From Natronosalvus rutilus (GTDB lineage: Archaea > Halobacteriota > Halobacteria > Halobacteriales > Natrialbaceae), in the NCBI RefSeq assembly GCF_024204665.1, contig NZ_CP100355.1, forward strand, positions 1,345,451-1,409,450: a DNA stretch of 64,000 nucleotides, in the 5' to 3' direction. Of this stretch, positions 1 through 7,837 are shown in pieces. Both the position numbers and the translations under genes were made by a program. Position 1 is the stretch's first letter. Each line of letters opens with the position of its first letter. The notes beneath the pieces were generated by a model. That model was not told where the DNA came from. It searched no databases and saw only the letters and a list, made by a program, of their open reading frames with translations.

Positions 1-1
1 T

Positions 2-409
2 CGCATAGGTGCGTCGTGGGGCCACAAGTGGGCGTTCCGAACGCTCTACGAGTACGTCGAGTATAAAGCCGAATCGGTCGGTATCTCGGTGAAGCAAGTC
101 GGGTCGGCGTACACGTCAAAGCGGTGTGCCGAGTGTGGATTCACGGCAGACGAGAATCGCCCGACTCGTAACGAGTTCCGGTGTCAGAAATGTGAGTCGG
201 AAGCAAACGCGGACTACAATGCGGCGAAGAACATCGGAATGCGGTATGTCCGTCGGGGCCAACAGTCGTCTCGGCGGACGGGCAACAGTCAGCTTGCCCT
301 AAAGTCCGGAACGGTGACGCCAAGCGGCGGATTTACCGCCCACCCAGATGGGTTCGACGCCGAGTTCATGGACAAGCCCCACCCTCAACGAGCGAACCCG
401 TCAGGGTGA
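2..409 (+). CDS. tnpB: TnpB RNA-guided nuclease, C-terminal part (cut by window edge)
   Basis: This is the C-terminal 135 residues of an IS200/IS605-family TnpB. The frame is open from base 2, so the gene begins outside the window. It reads through a WAFRTLYEYVEYKAE segment, the TSKRCAECG...CQKC zinc ribbon and the last RuvC aspartate (NADYNAAKNIG). The family makes an RNA-guided DNA nuclease that uses an RNA from the 3' end of its own element. After the ribbon comes a long Ser/Gly/Pro-rich tail whose DNA carries a GGTGACGCC block (313-321), also seen in other elements of this window. The closest relative here is the copy at 37527-38774, judged by protein motifs and right-end sequence. The family is certain; completeness of the missing part is unknown. 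Confidence 0.9.
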   Translation, partial: RIGASWGHKWAFRTLYEYVEYKAESVGISVKQVGSAYTSKRCAECGFTADENRPTRNEFRCQKCESEANADYNAAKNIGMRYVRRGQQSSRRTGNSQLALKSGTVTPSGGFTAHPDGFDAEFMDKPHPQRANPSG

Positions 410-433
410 GCGAAGTAGGGTGGGGTAGTTGAC
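377..433 (+). mobile_element. Right end (RE) hairpin of the first TnpB element
   Basis: A perfect 9-bp inverted repeat, CCCCACCCT (377-385) and AGGGTGGGG (417-425), overlaps the tnpB stop and is followed by TTGAC (429-433). Subterminal hairpins of this kind are the recognition structures of IS200/IS605 transposases. A related end, AGTAGGGTGAGGTAGTTTAC, closes the 37.4-kb element on the other strand. Confidence 0.7.
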
Positions 434-451
434 CTGAGCACGAACAGTCGG

Positions 452-1495
452 TCAAACGATATTCCTCTCGTCGAGCTGGGACCAGTTCTCCAGGCCGACG
501 CGGAGAGCGGCTTTGAGTGCGCCGAGGATGACGGGACCGAAGAACAGCCCCATGATCCCGAATGCGTACGCCCCTCCGAGGATACCGAGGAGGATGACGG
601 CAGGATTTAGTTTGGCGTACCTGTCGACGGCGAATGGACGAAGATAGTCGTCGGTGAGTCCAACCACGACGACGCTATAGACGAATAATCCGACGGCGAG
701 CAGCGGTTCATTCGCGAGATACAGGTAGACCACCGCTCCACCCCAGACGGGGATCGCACCAACGAGTGGAACCATCGCGAGAACGACCATGACGGCCGTC
801 CAGAACAGCGCATTGGGAACACCAGTAGCGATGAGTCCGATTCCGGCGACGACTCCCTGGACGATGGCAACGAAGACGTGTCCGAAGAGAACGCCCCACA
901 TCACGTCGTTGATCTCGGCGTAGAGCTCGCGCTGGATGTCCGCCGGGAGGGGGACCGTTTGGTAAAGCCAGTCAAACAGATCGTCACTGTCTTTGAGAAG
1001 GTAATAGACGAGAAAGAGTGCTAACGCGATCCCAATGAGGTGGAAGGTGATTGTACCGAGCGCTTGGGTCGACCGTTCGAACACGATCGTCCCGATTTCT
1101 CGCCCTGAGTTGACGAGTTCGCCGGCGATATCGACCTCTTGTCCGGTGACATCCTCGATTCGAGATTCCACTACATCAATCTGCACTGGGTCAGTGCCGA
1201 GGCTCTGGAGAATTCGGTCGGCACTATCAACCACCGTCGCGAGGATCACCACGAACGGGGCGACGAATACAGCAACTGCCAGAGTCACGAGCGAGAGTGC
1301 GGCGACCATCGGCGGTACGTACGCTTCGAGACGGATCTGCAGCGGATAGAGTACGTAGGCAAGGAGGACGGCACCGAGGACGTACTGGAGAAACGGCTGG
1401 GCCAGCATGGCCGAGAGCACGAGGAGGGTGACGACGAGGGCGAGAACAAACCCCTTGCTGAGGTTCACAGCTGTAAGTTTGTCGACTGATGGCAA
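452..1495 (-). CDS. AI-2E family transporter (PerM-type permease)
   Basis: A 347-residue multi-pass membrane protein of the AI-2E/PerM superfamily. Two hydrophobic hairpins lie in the first 90 residues, an extracytoplasmic domain spans about residues 90-140, and a C-terminal block of four or five helices contains the family's GVPNALFWTAVMVVLAMVPLVGA and GILGGAYAFGIMGLFFGPVILG-like segments. Some relatives export autoinducer-2 and others are Na+/H+ antiporters or uncharacterised, so the substrate here is not known. Length is normal. The gene stands alone between the TnpB end and a transporter remnant. The ATG at 1495 is used because the first helix follows directly. Confidence 0.85.
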   Translation of the reverse strand: MPSVDKLTAVNLSKGFVLALVVTLLVLSAMLAQPFLQYVLGAVLLAYVLYPLQIRLEAYVPPMVAALSLVTLAVAVFVAPFVVILATVVDSADRILQSLGTDPVQIDVVESRIEDVTGQEVDIAGELVNSGREIGTIVFERSTQALGTITFHLIGIALALFLVYYLLKDSDDLFDWLYQTVPLPADIQRELYAEINDVMWGVLFGHVFVAIVQGVVAGIGLIATGVPNALFWTAVMVVLAMVPLVGAIPVWGGAVVYLYLANEPLLAVGLFVYSVVVVGLTDDYLRPFAVDRYAKLNPAVILLGILGGAYAFGIMGLFFGPVILGALKAALRVGLENWSQLDERNIV

Positions 1496-1735
1496 AAAGG
1501 TTGGCTCTGTTTAAATTCTTTGAGAATTATAAGTTTGGCCAGTAGTGTAACCGAATACAGACTCCCTCAAAGCCATGGTTGCCCGTTTCGTCGAGGAGAT
1601 ATTTATGTTAGCGCAACGTGCCGTGGCTTGATACTCATCGAAGTTCACGAAACAACGCTACACGCACCATCAGCACCTCGTTCGCCTCTCTCTCAAATTT
1701 GGAAGAACAGGTACTGTCTAGATAACGCCGGTCCG

Positions 1736-1888
1736 TCAGATGCCTTTGTTCAGGACGAACGTCGCCAGCACGGTGAGCATCACGGGGTTCGAGAATTCTG
1801 AAACTCCTTGTTCCGGCGACACGCTGATCCACTCGCTGAGGAGGACGAGTGCGACCACGTGCCGTTTTTCAGGTCGTTCCAGTGGCAC
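1736..1888 (-). pseudogene. Fragment of an SLC13/DASS-type permease
   Basis: On the minus strand a 50-codon stretch reads RPEKRHVVALVLLSEW, then SPEQGVSEFSNPVMLTVLAT, then FVLNKGI and a stop. The pattern of a helix, an SPEQG(V/I)S-FSNP turn and a second helix ending FxLxxG(I/V) is typical of the N-terminal region of SLC13/arsenite-type permeases, which are normally above 450 residues. No start codon context or continuation is present, so I read it as a relic. It lies in the otherwise gene-free 1496-1941 stretch, which also holds AT-rich sequence at 1500-1550 that could include the permease promoter. Confidence 0.45.
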
Positions 1889-1941
1889 GGAACGTGCGCC
1901 CGACGGGAACGCTTGTGTCTCTCGAGGGCGTACCTCACATT

Positions 1942-2940
1942 ATGACGTCCGTCTACACGGCGCTTCCGAATCGGTTGCTGGTCTCTCGAGACGACGGCGA
2001 CAGCGAGTGGTCACAGTCGACCCGCCTCGAGGGCTACGACCTCGAGTGCGTCGCCGTCTCGCCCGACGCCCCCGACCGGGCCTTCGTCGGCACGTTCGAG
2101 GATGGCCTTTTTCGCTCGACCGACGGCGGCGACTCCTTCGACGCACTCGAGACGGAGTTCGTGAGCGACACGGTCATGGCGGCGACGATCAGCCCCCATG
2201 ACCCCGACATCGTCTACGTCGGCACCGAACCCAGCCGCGTCTACCGCTCGGAGGACGGCGGCGACTCCTGGACGCACCTCGAGGGGCTGGTCGACCTCCC
2301 CTCCGAGGAGGAGTGGTACTTCCCGCCGCGACCCCACACCCACCACGTGCGCTGGCTCGAGGTCGACCCCCACGACCCCGACCGTCTCTACGTGGGGATC
2401 GAGGCGGGGGCGTTCGTCATCCGCGACGAAGCCCAGGACAGCTGGCAGGAGCGCCCCGAGGGCTCGCGGATCGACAACCACAGCCTCGCCACCCATCCCG
2501 ATATGGAGGGCCGGGTGTACTCTGCGGCGGGTGACGGCTACGCCCAGAGCGACGACGGCGGCGAGACCTGGAGTCACCCGCAATCGGGCCTCGAGCACCG
2601 CTACTGCTGGTCGGTCGTCCCCCATCCCGAGGATCCAGAAAGAGTTCTCCTCTCGAGCGCCAGCGGCGCCTCGAGTGCACACACGGCCTCGCGAGCGACA
2701 GCCTACGCCTACCGCAAACCGGGACCGGACGCCGACTGGGAGCGCCTCGACAACCGCGGCCTCCCGATGGGCGACGGAGTCGTCCGGACGATCTTCGACG
2801 AGTCTGAAGGAACGGTGTACGCTGTCAACAATCTCGGCTGTTTCGTCTCACAGGACTTCGGGGACTCGTGGTCGGTGCTCGAGGCGGACTGGAAGGGTGA
2901 GGAGTCCAAAACGCCGCGGGGGCTGGTGGTCGTCGCGTAA
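1942..2940 (+). CDS. BNR/sialidase-like beta-propeller repeat protein
   Basis: A 332-residue protein built of sialidase-type (BNR) propeller blades. Each blade follows the scheme (D/H)PxDPDxVYVG...VYRSxDGGxSW, visible near residues 35-65, 75-105, 125-150 and 180-205. No signal peptide or transmembrane segment is visible, so it is probably cytoplasmic. Propellers of this kind often act as binding platforms, but nothing in the sequence gives the ligand. The frame is open upstream to 1849, but the ATG at 1942 is preferred because the protein MTSVYTALPNRLLVS begins directly with blade sequence. A decayed copy lies 2 kb downstream (4940-5518). Confidence 0.8.
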   Translation: MTSVYTALPNRLLVSRDDGDSEWSQSTRLEGYDLECVAVSPDAPDRAFVGTFEDGLFRSTDGGDSFDALETEFVSDTVMAATISPHDPDIVYVGTEPSRVYRSEDGGDSWTHLEGLVDLPSEEEWYFPPRPHTHHVRWLEVDPHDPDRLYVGIEAGAFVIRDEAQDSWQERPEGSRIDNHSLATHPDMEGRVYSAAGDGYAQSDDGGETWSHPQSGLEHRYCWSVVPHPEDPERVLLSSASGASSAHTASRATAYAYRKPGPDADWERLDNRGLPMGDGVVRTIFDESEGTVYAVNNLGCFVSQDFGDSWSVLEADWKGEESKTPRGLVVVA

Positions 2941-2982
2941 CCCGACACAGCCATTTTCCGGTCTAACCGACAGCAATGAGAC

Positions 2983-3339
2983 CTACGTCTCTCGCTGGAG
3001 GCGCTCACGGCGTTCTTCGAATTCTTCATCCGAGAGGTCGCCACGAGCGTAGGCCGACCGCAACCCTTCGATTGCCGCGTCGCTCTGTCGAGTACTGGAT
3101 TGACGAATCGCACTGTACAACAGGTATCCGATCCCGAGGATCACGAGCAAGGGCACTATGGACATGAGGATCCACATCCACGTCCCTCCAGCGCCGTTCC
3201 AGGCACCCCCACCCCACATGTTTCCCCACCCCCACAGACCCATCATCGGCATCATCGCGACCATCATGACGACCGGCACGAGCAGGATTGCAGCGATGAC
3301 GATCAGGAGCGTTCGAGTGAGTGAATCATCGGTTGCCAT
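2983..3339 (-). CDS. SHOCT-domain membrane protein
   Basis: A 118-residue protein starting MATDDSLTRTLL. Two transmembrane helices (about residues 8-32 and 52-78) flank a Gly/Trp/Met-rich loop (MMGLWGWGNMWGGGAWNGAG). The C-terminus is a SHOCT motif, a short amphipathic helical module (AAIEGLRSAYARGDLSDEEFEERRERL). SHOCT modules occur at the ends of many archaeal and bacterial membrane proteins and probably mediate oligomerisation. The frame is open further upstream to 3423, but the ATG at 3339 gives the usual haloarchaeal N-terminus. Function is unknown. Confidence 0.8.
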   Translation of the reverse strand: MATDDSLTRTLLIVIAAILLVPVVMMVAMMPMMGLWGWGNMWGGGAWNGAGGTWMWILMSIVPLLVILGIGYLLYSAIRQSSTRQSDAAIEGLRSAYARGDLSDEEFEERRERLQRET

Positions 3340-3468
3340 ACCCCGAGATACGGCGTCCAGGTACGTTATTCGTTCCCCAGGATCCCACGGAGCAGGAAAC
3401 GTCGCTCGAGGCGATCTGGTCACGAACCAACTCTGAACACACGTCCGTCGTTCACAGCGAGGAGGATA

Positions 3469-3699
3469 TCACTTTGACTTCAGGTCAGCAATCTCCTTCT
3501 CGAGAGCCGTAATTCGCTGTTCGTGGGTCTCCAACAGTTCCTGAATCTCGGTCTCAGTTTCTGTCGCTCGTGGTTGTGAGACGGCCTCCTCCCTTTCCCT
3601 GCGTTCTGGGGCCCCTTTCTGGAGGTGTTTGCAGCGTCGAAGGTGGGCTCTCAGTTCGTCGTGGGAACAGTGAGCGTTGCACCCCGGGCACGTTGGCAT
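3469..3699 (-). CDS. Small zinc-finger / coiled-coil protein
   Basis: A 76-residue protein. The N-terminus MPTCPGCNAHCSHDELRAHLRRCKH has a CxxC pair followed by an HxxxC-type pair, which would fit a single zinc finger. After a charged linker, the last 28 residues (IQELLETHEQRITALEKEIADLKSK) form heptads expected for a coiled coil. It could be a small DNA-binding or adaptor protein, but no named family was recognised. The upstream region contains a 5-bp hairpin (ACCCG...CGGGT, about 3763-3780). Confidence 0.6.
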   Translation of the reverse strand: MPTCPGCNAHCSHDELRAHLRRCKHLQKGAPERREREEAVSQPRATETETEIQELLETHEQRITALEKEIADLKSK

Positions 3700-3835
3700 A
3701 CGCGTCGTACGACCGGATTCGTCATAAACACCGGGCCACTCGCACCGAAAAAGGGCGCCTCACCCGGTTGTACTCGGGTATTTCACAATTTTGTGGTGGC
3801 ACATATTTTTGTGAACGGGCGTGATGGGTCATGAC

Positions 3836-4864
3836 ATGGTGATCGGGATCGGGGTCATTGGACTGGGAGGGCTCGCTCACGTCGAATCAGATCACCTCGA
3901 TTCGATGCCGGAGGTCGACCTCGTCGGCGGTGCCGATTCGTTTGAGGCGGCGCGCGACGCGTTCGAATCGGCCTATCGGGTTCCCACCTATCCCAACTAC
4001 CAGACGTTGCTCGAGAACCACGAGGACCAACTCGACGCCGCACTTATCGTCACCCCACATACGCTCCACTACGAACACGCCAGCGCATGCCTCGAACGCG
4101 ACTTGCACGTCTTCGTCGAGAAGCCAATGGTGACGGCAGTGGCGGATGCGATCGACCTCGTGGAAACGGCGGCCGATCGCGATCTCGTACTGCAGGTGGG
4201 CTACCAGCGACACTTTCACCCGGCGTTTCAAGAGATTCGACGCGTGGTATCGAGTGGTCGTATCGGCACCCCACACACCGTGAGCTGTTCGTTGGATCAA
4301 GAGTGGGTGACGAACCACGAGGGCACGTGGCGCGTCAACCCCGATCTGTCGGGTGGTGGGCAACTGTACGATACCGGCTCCCATCTCTTCGATGCGCTGC
4401 TCTGGATGACGAATAGCACGCCGAAAACGGTGACAGCACAAGTCGAGTTCGTGAAACCAGGGATAGACGTCAATAGCGCGCTTACGATGACACTCGACCG
4501 CGACGGAGAGACGATTCGGTCCGGAATCAGCGTCAGTGGTGACGGCATCGCGAACTCACCGTTCGAAACGTATGCGATCTGGGGGACGGACGGCCGCCTT
4601 ACGTACCGTGATGATCGTCTGACCATCGTCGAAAAGGGCCGCGCAACGTACAGGGCGACTATCACCGAGGGGGCCGAGACCCAAACGCTCACGCGAAAAA
4701 AACTCGAAAACTTCGTCGCATCGATCCACGGCGACGTGGAGCCTGCTGTACCGGGAGACGTTGGGCTCCAGATAACGGCGCTGACGGAGGCGATATACGA
4801 AGCCGCTGAGGACGGGTGTTCGGTCGATGTGCAAACGATTCTGGCAGAACCGCAAGACAGTTAG
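3836..4864 (+). CDS. Gfo/Idh/MocA family NAD(P)-dependent oxidoreductase
   Basis: A 342-residue two-domain dehydrogenase. The N-terminal Rossmann fold shows GVIGLGGLAH (dinucleotide-binding loop) and, near residue 93, the family's EKPM signature with the catalytic lysine. The C-terminal alpha/beta substrate domain contains GGGQLYDTGSHLFDALLW, where the conserved D-x-x-x-H is expected. The family oxidises or reduces sugars, inositols and related compounds; the substrate is not indicated. In-frame ATGs lie at 3821 and 3836. I prefer 3836 because a TATA-like CATATTTTTG (about 3799-3808) would place transcription start close to it. No metabolic partner gene is adjacent. Confidence 0.85.
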   Translation: MVIGIGVIGLGGLAHVESDHLDSMPEVDLVGGADSFEAARDAFESAYRVPTYPNYQTLLENHEDQLDAALIVTPHTLHYEHASACLERDLHVFVEKPMVTAVADAIDLVETAADRDLVLQVGYQRHFHPAFQEIRRVVSSGRIGTPHTVSCSLDQEWVTNHEGTWRVNPDLSGGGQLYDTGSHLFDALLWMTNSTPKTVTAQVEFVKPGIDVNSALTMTLDRDGETIRSGISVSGDGIANSPFETYAIWGTDGRLTYRDDRLTIVEKGRATYRATITEGAETQTLTRKKLENFVASIHGDVEPAVPGDVGLQITALTEAIYEAAEDGCSVDVQTILAEPQDS

Positions 4865-4939
4865 TCGATGCAGGAGCGTTGACTGCGGTGCCAGCACTCC
4901 CAGAAGTGCGCTTCGAGACCGGTGAATGGCCCGTCCCAA

Positions 4940-5518
4940 GGCGTGGTCCTCCGGTCGTTTCGAGTCGGCCGTTCGAAGACGGCCTCTCTCGCTCGATCGA
5001 CGGCGGGGGGCGACTCCTTCGATCAGTTCAAGAGGGATTTCGTGAGCAATGCGGTCATGACGGCGACGGTCAGCCCGCACGGCACGAACGTCGTGTACGC
5101 AGGCACCGAACCCAGTTGCGTCTACCGTTCCGCAACGGCGGCGAGATCTGGAGCCACCCGCAGTTGGGTCTCGAGCATCGCTACTGCTGGTCAGTCTCCC
5201 TCATCCCGAGGATCCTGACCGGGTGCTCCTCTCGAGCGCCAGCGGCGCCTCGAGTGCACACACGGCCTCGCGAGGACAGCCTATGCCTACCGCAAACCGG
5301 GACCGGACACCGACTGAGAGCGTCTCGATGACTGGGGCCTCCCGATGGGCGAGGGGGTCGTCCGGACGATCTTCGACGAGTCTGGAGAAACGGTGTACGC
5401 CGTCAACAACCTGGGCTGTTTCGTCTCACGGGATTTCGGCGACTCGTGGTCGGTGCTCGAGACCGATTGGGACGGTGAGGAGTCCAAAACGCCGCGCGGG
5501 TTGTCCGTCGTCTCGTAA
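4940..5518 (+). pseudogene. Decayed duplicate of the BNR propeller gene
   Basis: This stretch aligns with 2092-2940 of the intact propeller gene, ending in the same SKTPRG-L-VV sequence. Damage is plain: four extra bases in a G run at the first blade (around 5005-5015), a TGG-to-TGA stop near 5316, a one-base loss near 5273, and loss of about 300 bp between two blades. The deletion joins the sequence after PSCVYRS to GGEIWSHPQLG, with GGCGGCGA at the junction in both parental positions. Deletion by recombination between blade repeats is the simple explanation. No product is expected. Confidence 0.9.
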
Positions 5519-5542
5519 CGGCGTTTGTTACCTCTCACGGCG

Positions 5543-6931
5543 TCAGTTACCGATTGCTCGGTTGACGTCGCTCAAATCGAACAACTGCAGATCTTTGCGC
5601 TCGGAGACGGCCTCCTGAACGGACTGTGTTGCACCGCTCCGTGTGAATAGCGCGTATTCGATGGCGGAATCACCTGCGTTCGGCCTCCAGCGAATTTCTT
5701 CTGCGTGGTCCTCGAGCGAGGCAAGAGCACTGTAGTCGAGCGGTGCATTCGTGAATTTGCACTCCCCTGCAACGATCGTCCCATCTGTAGCCAGCCCGAC
5801 GACGTCGACCTCGTGCTCCTTGTACCACCAGCGACCGATGTCGAGAAACGTCGTCTCTGGGTAGAGGTTCGGTAGGGCGTCCTGGCACAGTTTCTCGAAC
5901 TCTGGACTGACGAAGTCAGCTATCTTTGGCTCGATGACTGCCTCGTATGCCTCCTCACCGAGGCGTTCGTATCGGTCCTCCTTGCCGTAGACGAAGCGGA
6001 ACCAGAACCGGAACAGGGGGTCTCGGATCCGGTAGCGTCCACGGCGTGACTTCGCTTTCTCTTCAGTAATCGGTACTTCGCGCTCGATGAGTCGCAATCG
6101 CTCTAGCTTCTGTGTGTACGTCGAGATCTGCTTCCCATCGATTCCGATTGCCTGGGCGATCTCGTTCGACGTCGTCTTGCCCGCTGCGATCGCAGTGAGG
6201 ATTGCAAAGTATCGATTCGGGTCGGTGAGTTCCGTCCGAAGCACGTACTCCGGCTCGTTGTGAAGGTAGCCGTTCTGGGAAAACACTTCTTCGGTGAGAA
6301 TCGTCCCGAGGGTCTGGTCGAGGTCGATGCCATCGAGATAGTACGGAGTACCGCCAAAGGTACCCCAGACGAAGATCCGCTCTTCAGGCGAGTACTCATC
6401 TGGGATGAACTCCTGTGCGGCGGCGAAGTCGAGGGGACGGAGGTCAAGCTGTTCTGTAAACCGCCCGTACAGGGGACTGTTCCCGAGTAGTGTCGCTTCT
6501 TCTATCATACTGATCGACGACCCGATCAGAATGAGCGTCCCTGACGTGTTCTGGAACCGCTGGTCCCATAACCGCTGGATGACTGAGGGGAGACTCTCGT
6601 CGGCGTCGATTAGATACGGAAATTCGTCGAGGACGACAACCCCACCCTGATCGCCGAGGTATCCGAGCAGTGCTTCCCAATTCTGTCTAATCTGTGTAAT
6701 GCTGGGAAACGCCTCGGACGCGACATCGACGAATTCATCGAGTTGAATCTGTGCCGTGGTCTCCGTGGCCTGGAAGATAACAGCATCGTCGCGGTCGGCG
6801 AGCGAATGCTGGACGAGCTGTGTCTTCCCGAGACGTCGTCGCCCAATAATGACGATCATTTCGGCAGCATCGGACTCGTAGCTCTCTCGCAAGCGTGAGA
6901 GTTCGACTTCCCGATTGACGAAGTCCGCCAT
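5543..6931 (-). CDS. Archaeal-type ATPase with DUF234 nuclease-like domain
   Basis: A 462-residue STAND/AAA-like archaeal ATPase. It has a P-loop GRRRLGKT (residues 30-37), a Walker B strand GVVVLDEFPYL (97-107), a sensor-like LILIGSSISM, a winged-helix region (TSNEIAQAIGIDGKQISTYT, about 255-275) and a C-terminal DUF234 domain. DUF234 carries a PD-(D/E)xK-like core, EHEVDVVG...VAGECK (about 372-392). The group is abundant and patchily distributed in archaea and often associated with mobile DNA; its role is not established. Immediately upstream are four 15-bp tandem repeats, the likely control region. Start ATG at 6931. Confidence 0.88.
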   Translation of the reverse strand: MADFVNREVELSRLRESYESDAAEMIVIIGRRRLGKTQLVQHSLADRDDAVIFQATETTAQIQLDEFVDVASEAFPSITQIRQNWEALLGYLGDQGGVVVLDEFPYLIDADESLPSVIQRLWDQRFQNTSGTLILIGSSISMIEEATLLGNSPLYGRFTEQLDLRPLDFAAAQEFIPDEYSPEERIFVWGTFGGTPYYLDGIDLDQTLGTILTEEVFSQNGYLHNEPEYVLRTELTDPNRYFAILTAIAAGKTTSNEIAQAIGIDGKQISTYTQKLERLRLIEREVPITEEKAKSRRGRYRIRDPLFRFWFRFVYGKEDRYERLGEEAYEAVIEPKIADFVSPEFEKLCQDALPNLYPETTFLDIGRWWYKEHEVDVVGLATDGTIVAGECKFTNAPLDYSALASLEDHAEEIRWRPNAGDSAIEYALFTRSGATQSVQEAVSERKDLQLFDLSDVNRAIGN

Positions 6932-6968
6932 ACGTCTACTTACTCCCAGTGGTGAATAATACTTCCGA

Positions 6969-7028
6969 ATAGCCTAACCCAGGATAGCCTAACTCAGAAT
7001 AGCCTAACTTAGAATAGCCTATTTTCAA
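6969..7028 (-). repeat. Four tandem 15-bp repeats upstream of the ATPase gene
   Basis: Units at 6969-6983, 6984-6998, 6999-7013 and 7014-7028 all begin ATAGCCTA. The first three share ATAGCCTAAC(C/T)(C/T)AGR-type sequence; the fourth is diverged in its second half. The array starts 37 bp upstream of the ATPase ATG, with a possible TATA element (AGTATTATT on the minus strand, about 6952-6962) in between. The 15-bp period is not a whole number of helical turns. It is most simply a multi-site operator or activator region. The rest of the gap to 7313 holds only the rps24e promoter. Confidence 0.75.
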
Positions 7029-7269
7029 ATCTTTACGGATGCCTGGGAACGACTGTCAGGGTCTCGCCCGATTACCGTCAAAGCAGCGGGTGCCCCCGTC
7101 GAACTGATCGACAAGATACTTCGGAATTGGAATGGATTCGCCGGGGGTGGTTGCTCGAGCACGTATCTAGGCACGTGAGACAGAACGATTTCTCGGCACA
7201 TACCGTTCGTCGGCGTCCGCTCGTTCTGGCCAGTGTGTGCCCGGCCGACACGCCCCCGGGTTCGAAATC

Positions 7270-7280
7270 CTTTTAGGCGC
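7270..7280 (+). promoter_or_regulatory. Probable TATA box of the rps24e operon
   Basis: CCTTTTAGGC lies about 40 bp before the rps24e ATG in an otherwise GC-rich region, the usual form of a haloarchaeal TATA element. A short leader would result. Confidence 0.4.
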
Positions 7281-7313
7281 TACCCGGGCATAGTAGAGTA
7301 ACTGAGTGATATC

Positions 7314-7625
7314 ATGGACGTCGACATCATCTCCGAGGAGGAAAATCCCATGTTGCACCGCACGAACGTCACGTTCGAACTGACCCACGACGAGGCGACG
7401 CCCTCGCGTCTGCAGGTCCGTGACAGCCTCGCCGCGAAAATGAACAAGGACGCCGACGAGGTCGTCATCCGCAAACTCGACACCAAGTTCGGCATGCGCA
7501 AGACCGTCGGCCACGCGAAGGTCTACGAGACCTCCGCCCACGCCACCGAGGTCGAACAGGAGCACATGCTCGAGCGCAACAAGATCGTCACCGACGAGAG
7601 CGACGTCGAAGCGGAGGAGGCCTGA
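7314..7625 (+). CDS. rps24e: 30S ribosomal protein S24e
   Basis: A 103-residue protein with the S24e pattern: [19 protein letters not shown] at the N-terminus, then [19 protein letters not shown] and the central [21 protein letters not shown]. It belongs to the archaeal/eukaryotic-specific part of the small subunit. Length is normal. It is followed after one base by rps27ae, and the pair precedes kae1-bud32, a conserved order in haloarchaea. Confidence 0.96.
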   Translation: MDVDIISEEENPMLHRTNVTFELTHDEATPSRLQVRDSLAAKMNKDADEVVIRKLDTKFGMRKTVGHAKVYETSAHATEVEQEHMLERNKIVTDESDVEAEEA

Positions 7626-7626
7626 G

Positions 7627-7761
7627 ATGGCACACTACGAACTCTACAACGACGAGGGCGAAGTCGAGCGCGAACAGTGCCCACGCTGTGGGGACTCGTT
7701 CCTCGCCGACCACGGCGACCGCCAGCACTGCGGCAAGTGCGGCTACACCGAGTGGGCGTAA
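7627..7761 (+). CDS. rps27ae: 30S ribosomal protein S27ae
   Basis: A 44-residue zinc ribbon protein, [11 protein letters not shown]...[27 protein letters not shown]. Two CxxC pairs (CPRC and CGKC) bind zinc. This is the archaeal S27ae protein, without the ubiquitin fusion found in eukaryotes. The ATG at 7627 follows the rps24e stop by a single base, so the two are surely co-transcribed. Confidence 0.96.
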   Translation: MAHYELYNDEGEVEREQCPRCGDSFLADHGDRQHCGKCGYTEWA

Positions 7762-7837
7762 GCCGGCTCAAGTCTCATCTCGTCGCCGTGTTGAACCGAA
7801 TTCGACCACGTTTTTTCACATGTGAGGAGCGTCAGCT

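Noticed and set aside
6969-7028. CRISPR array
   Set aside because: The four 15-bp units are directly adjacent with no spacers.
7240-7275. GGTTCGAAATCC, resembling a tRNA T-loop, before rps24e
   Set aside because: No acceptor, D or anticodon arm can be built around it.
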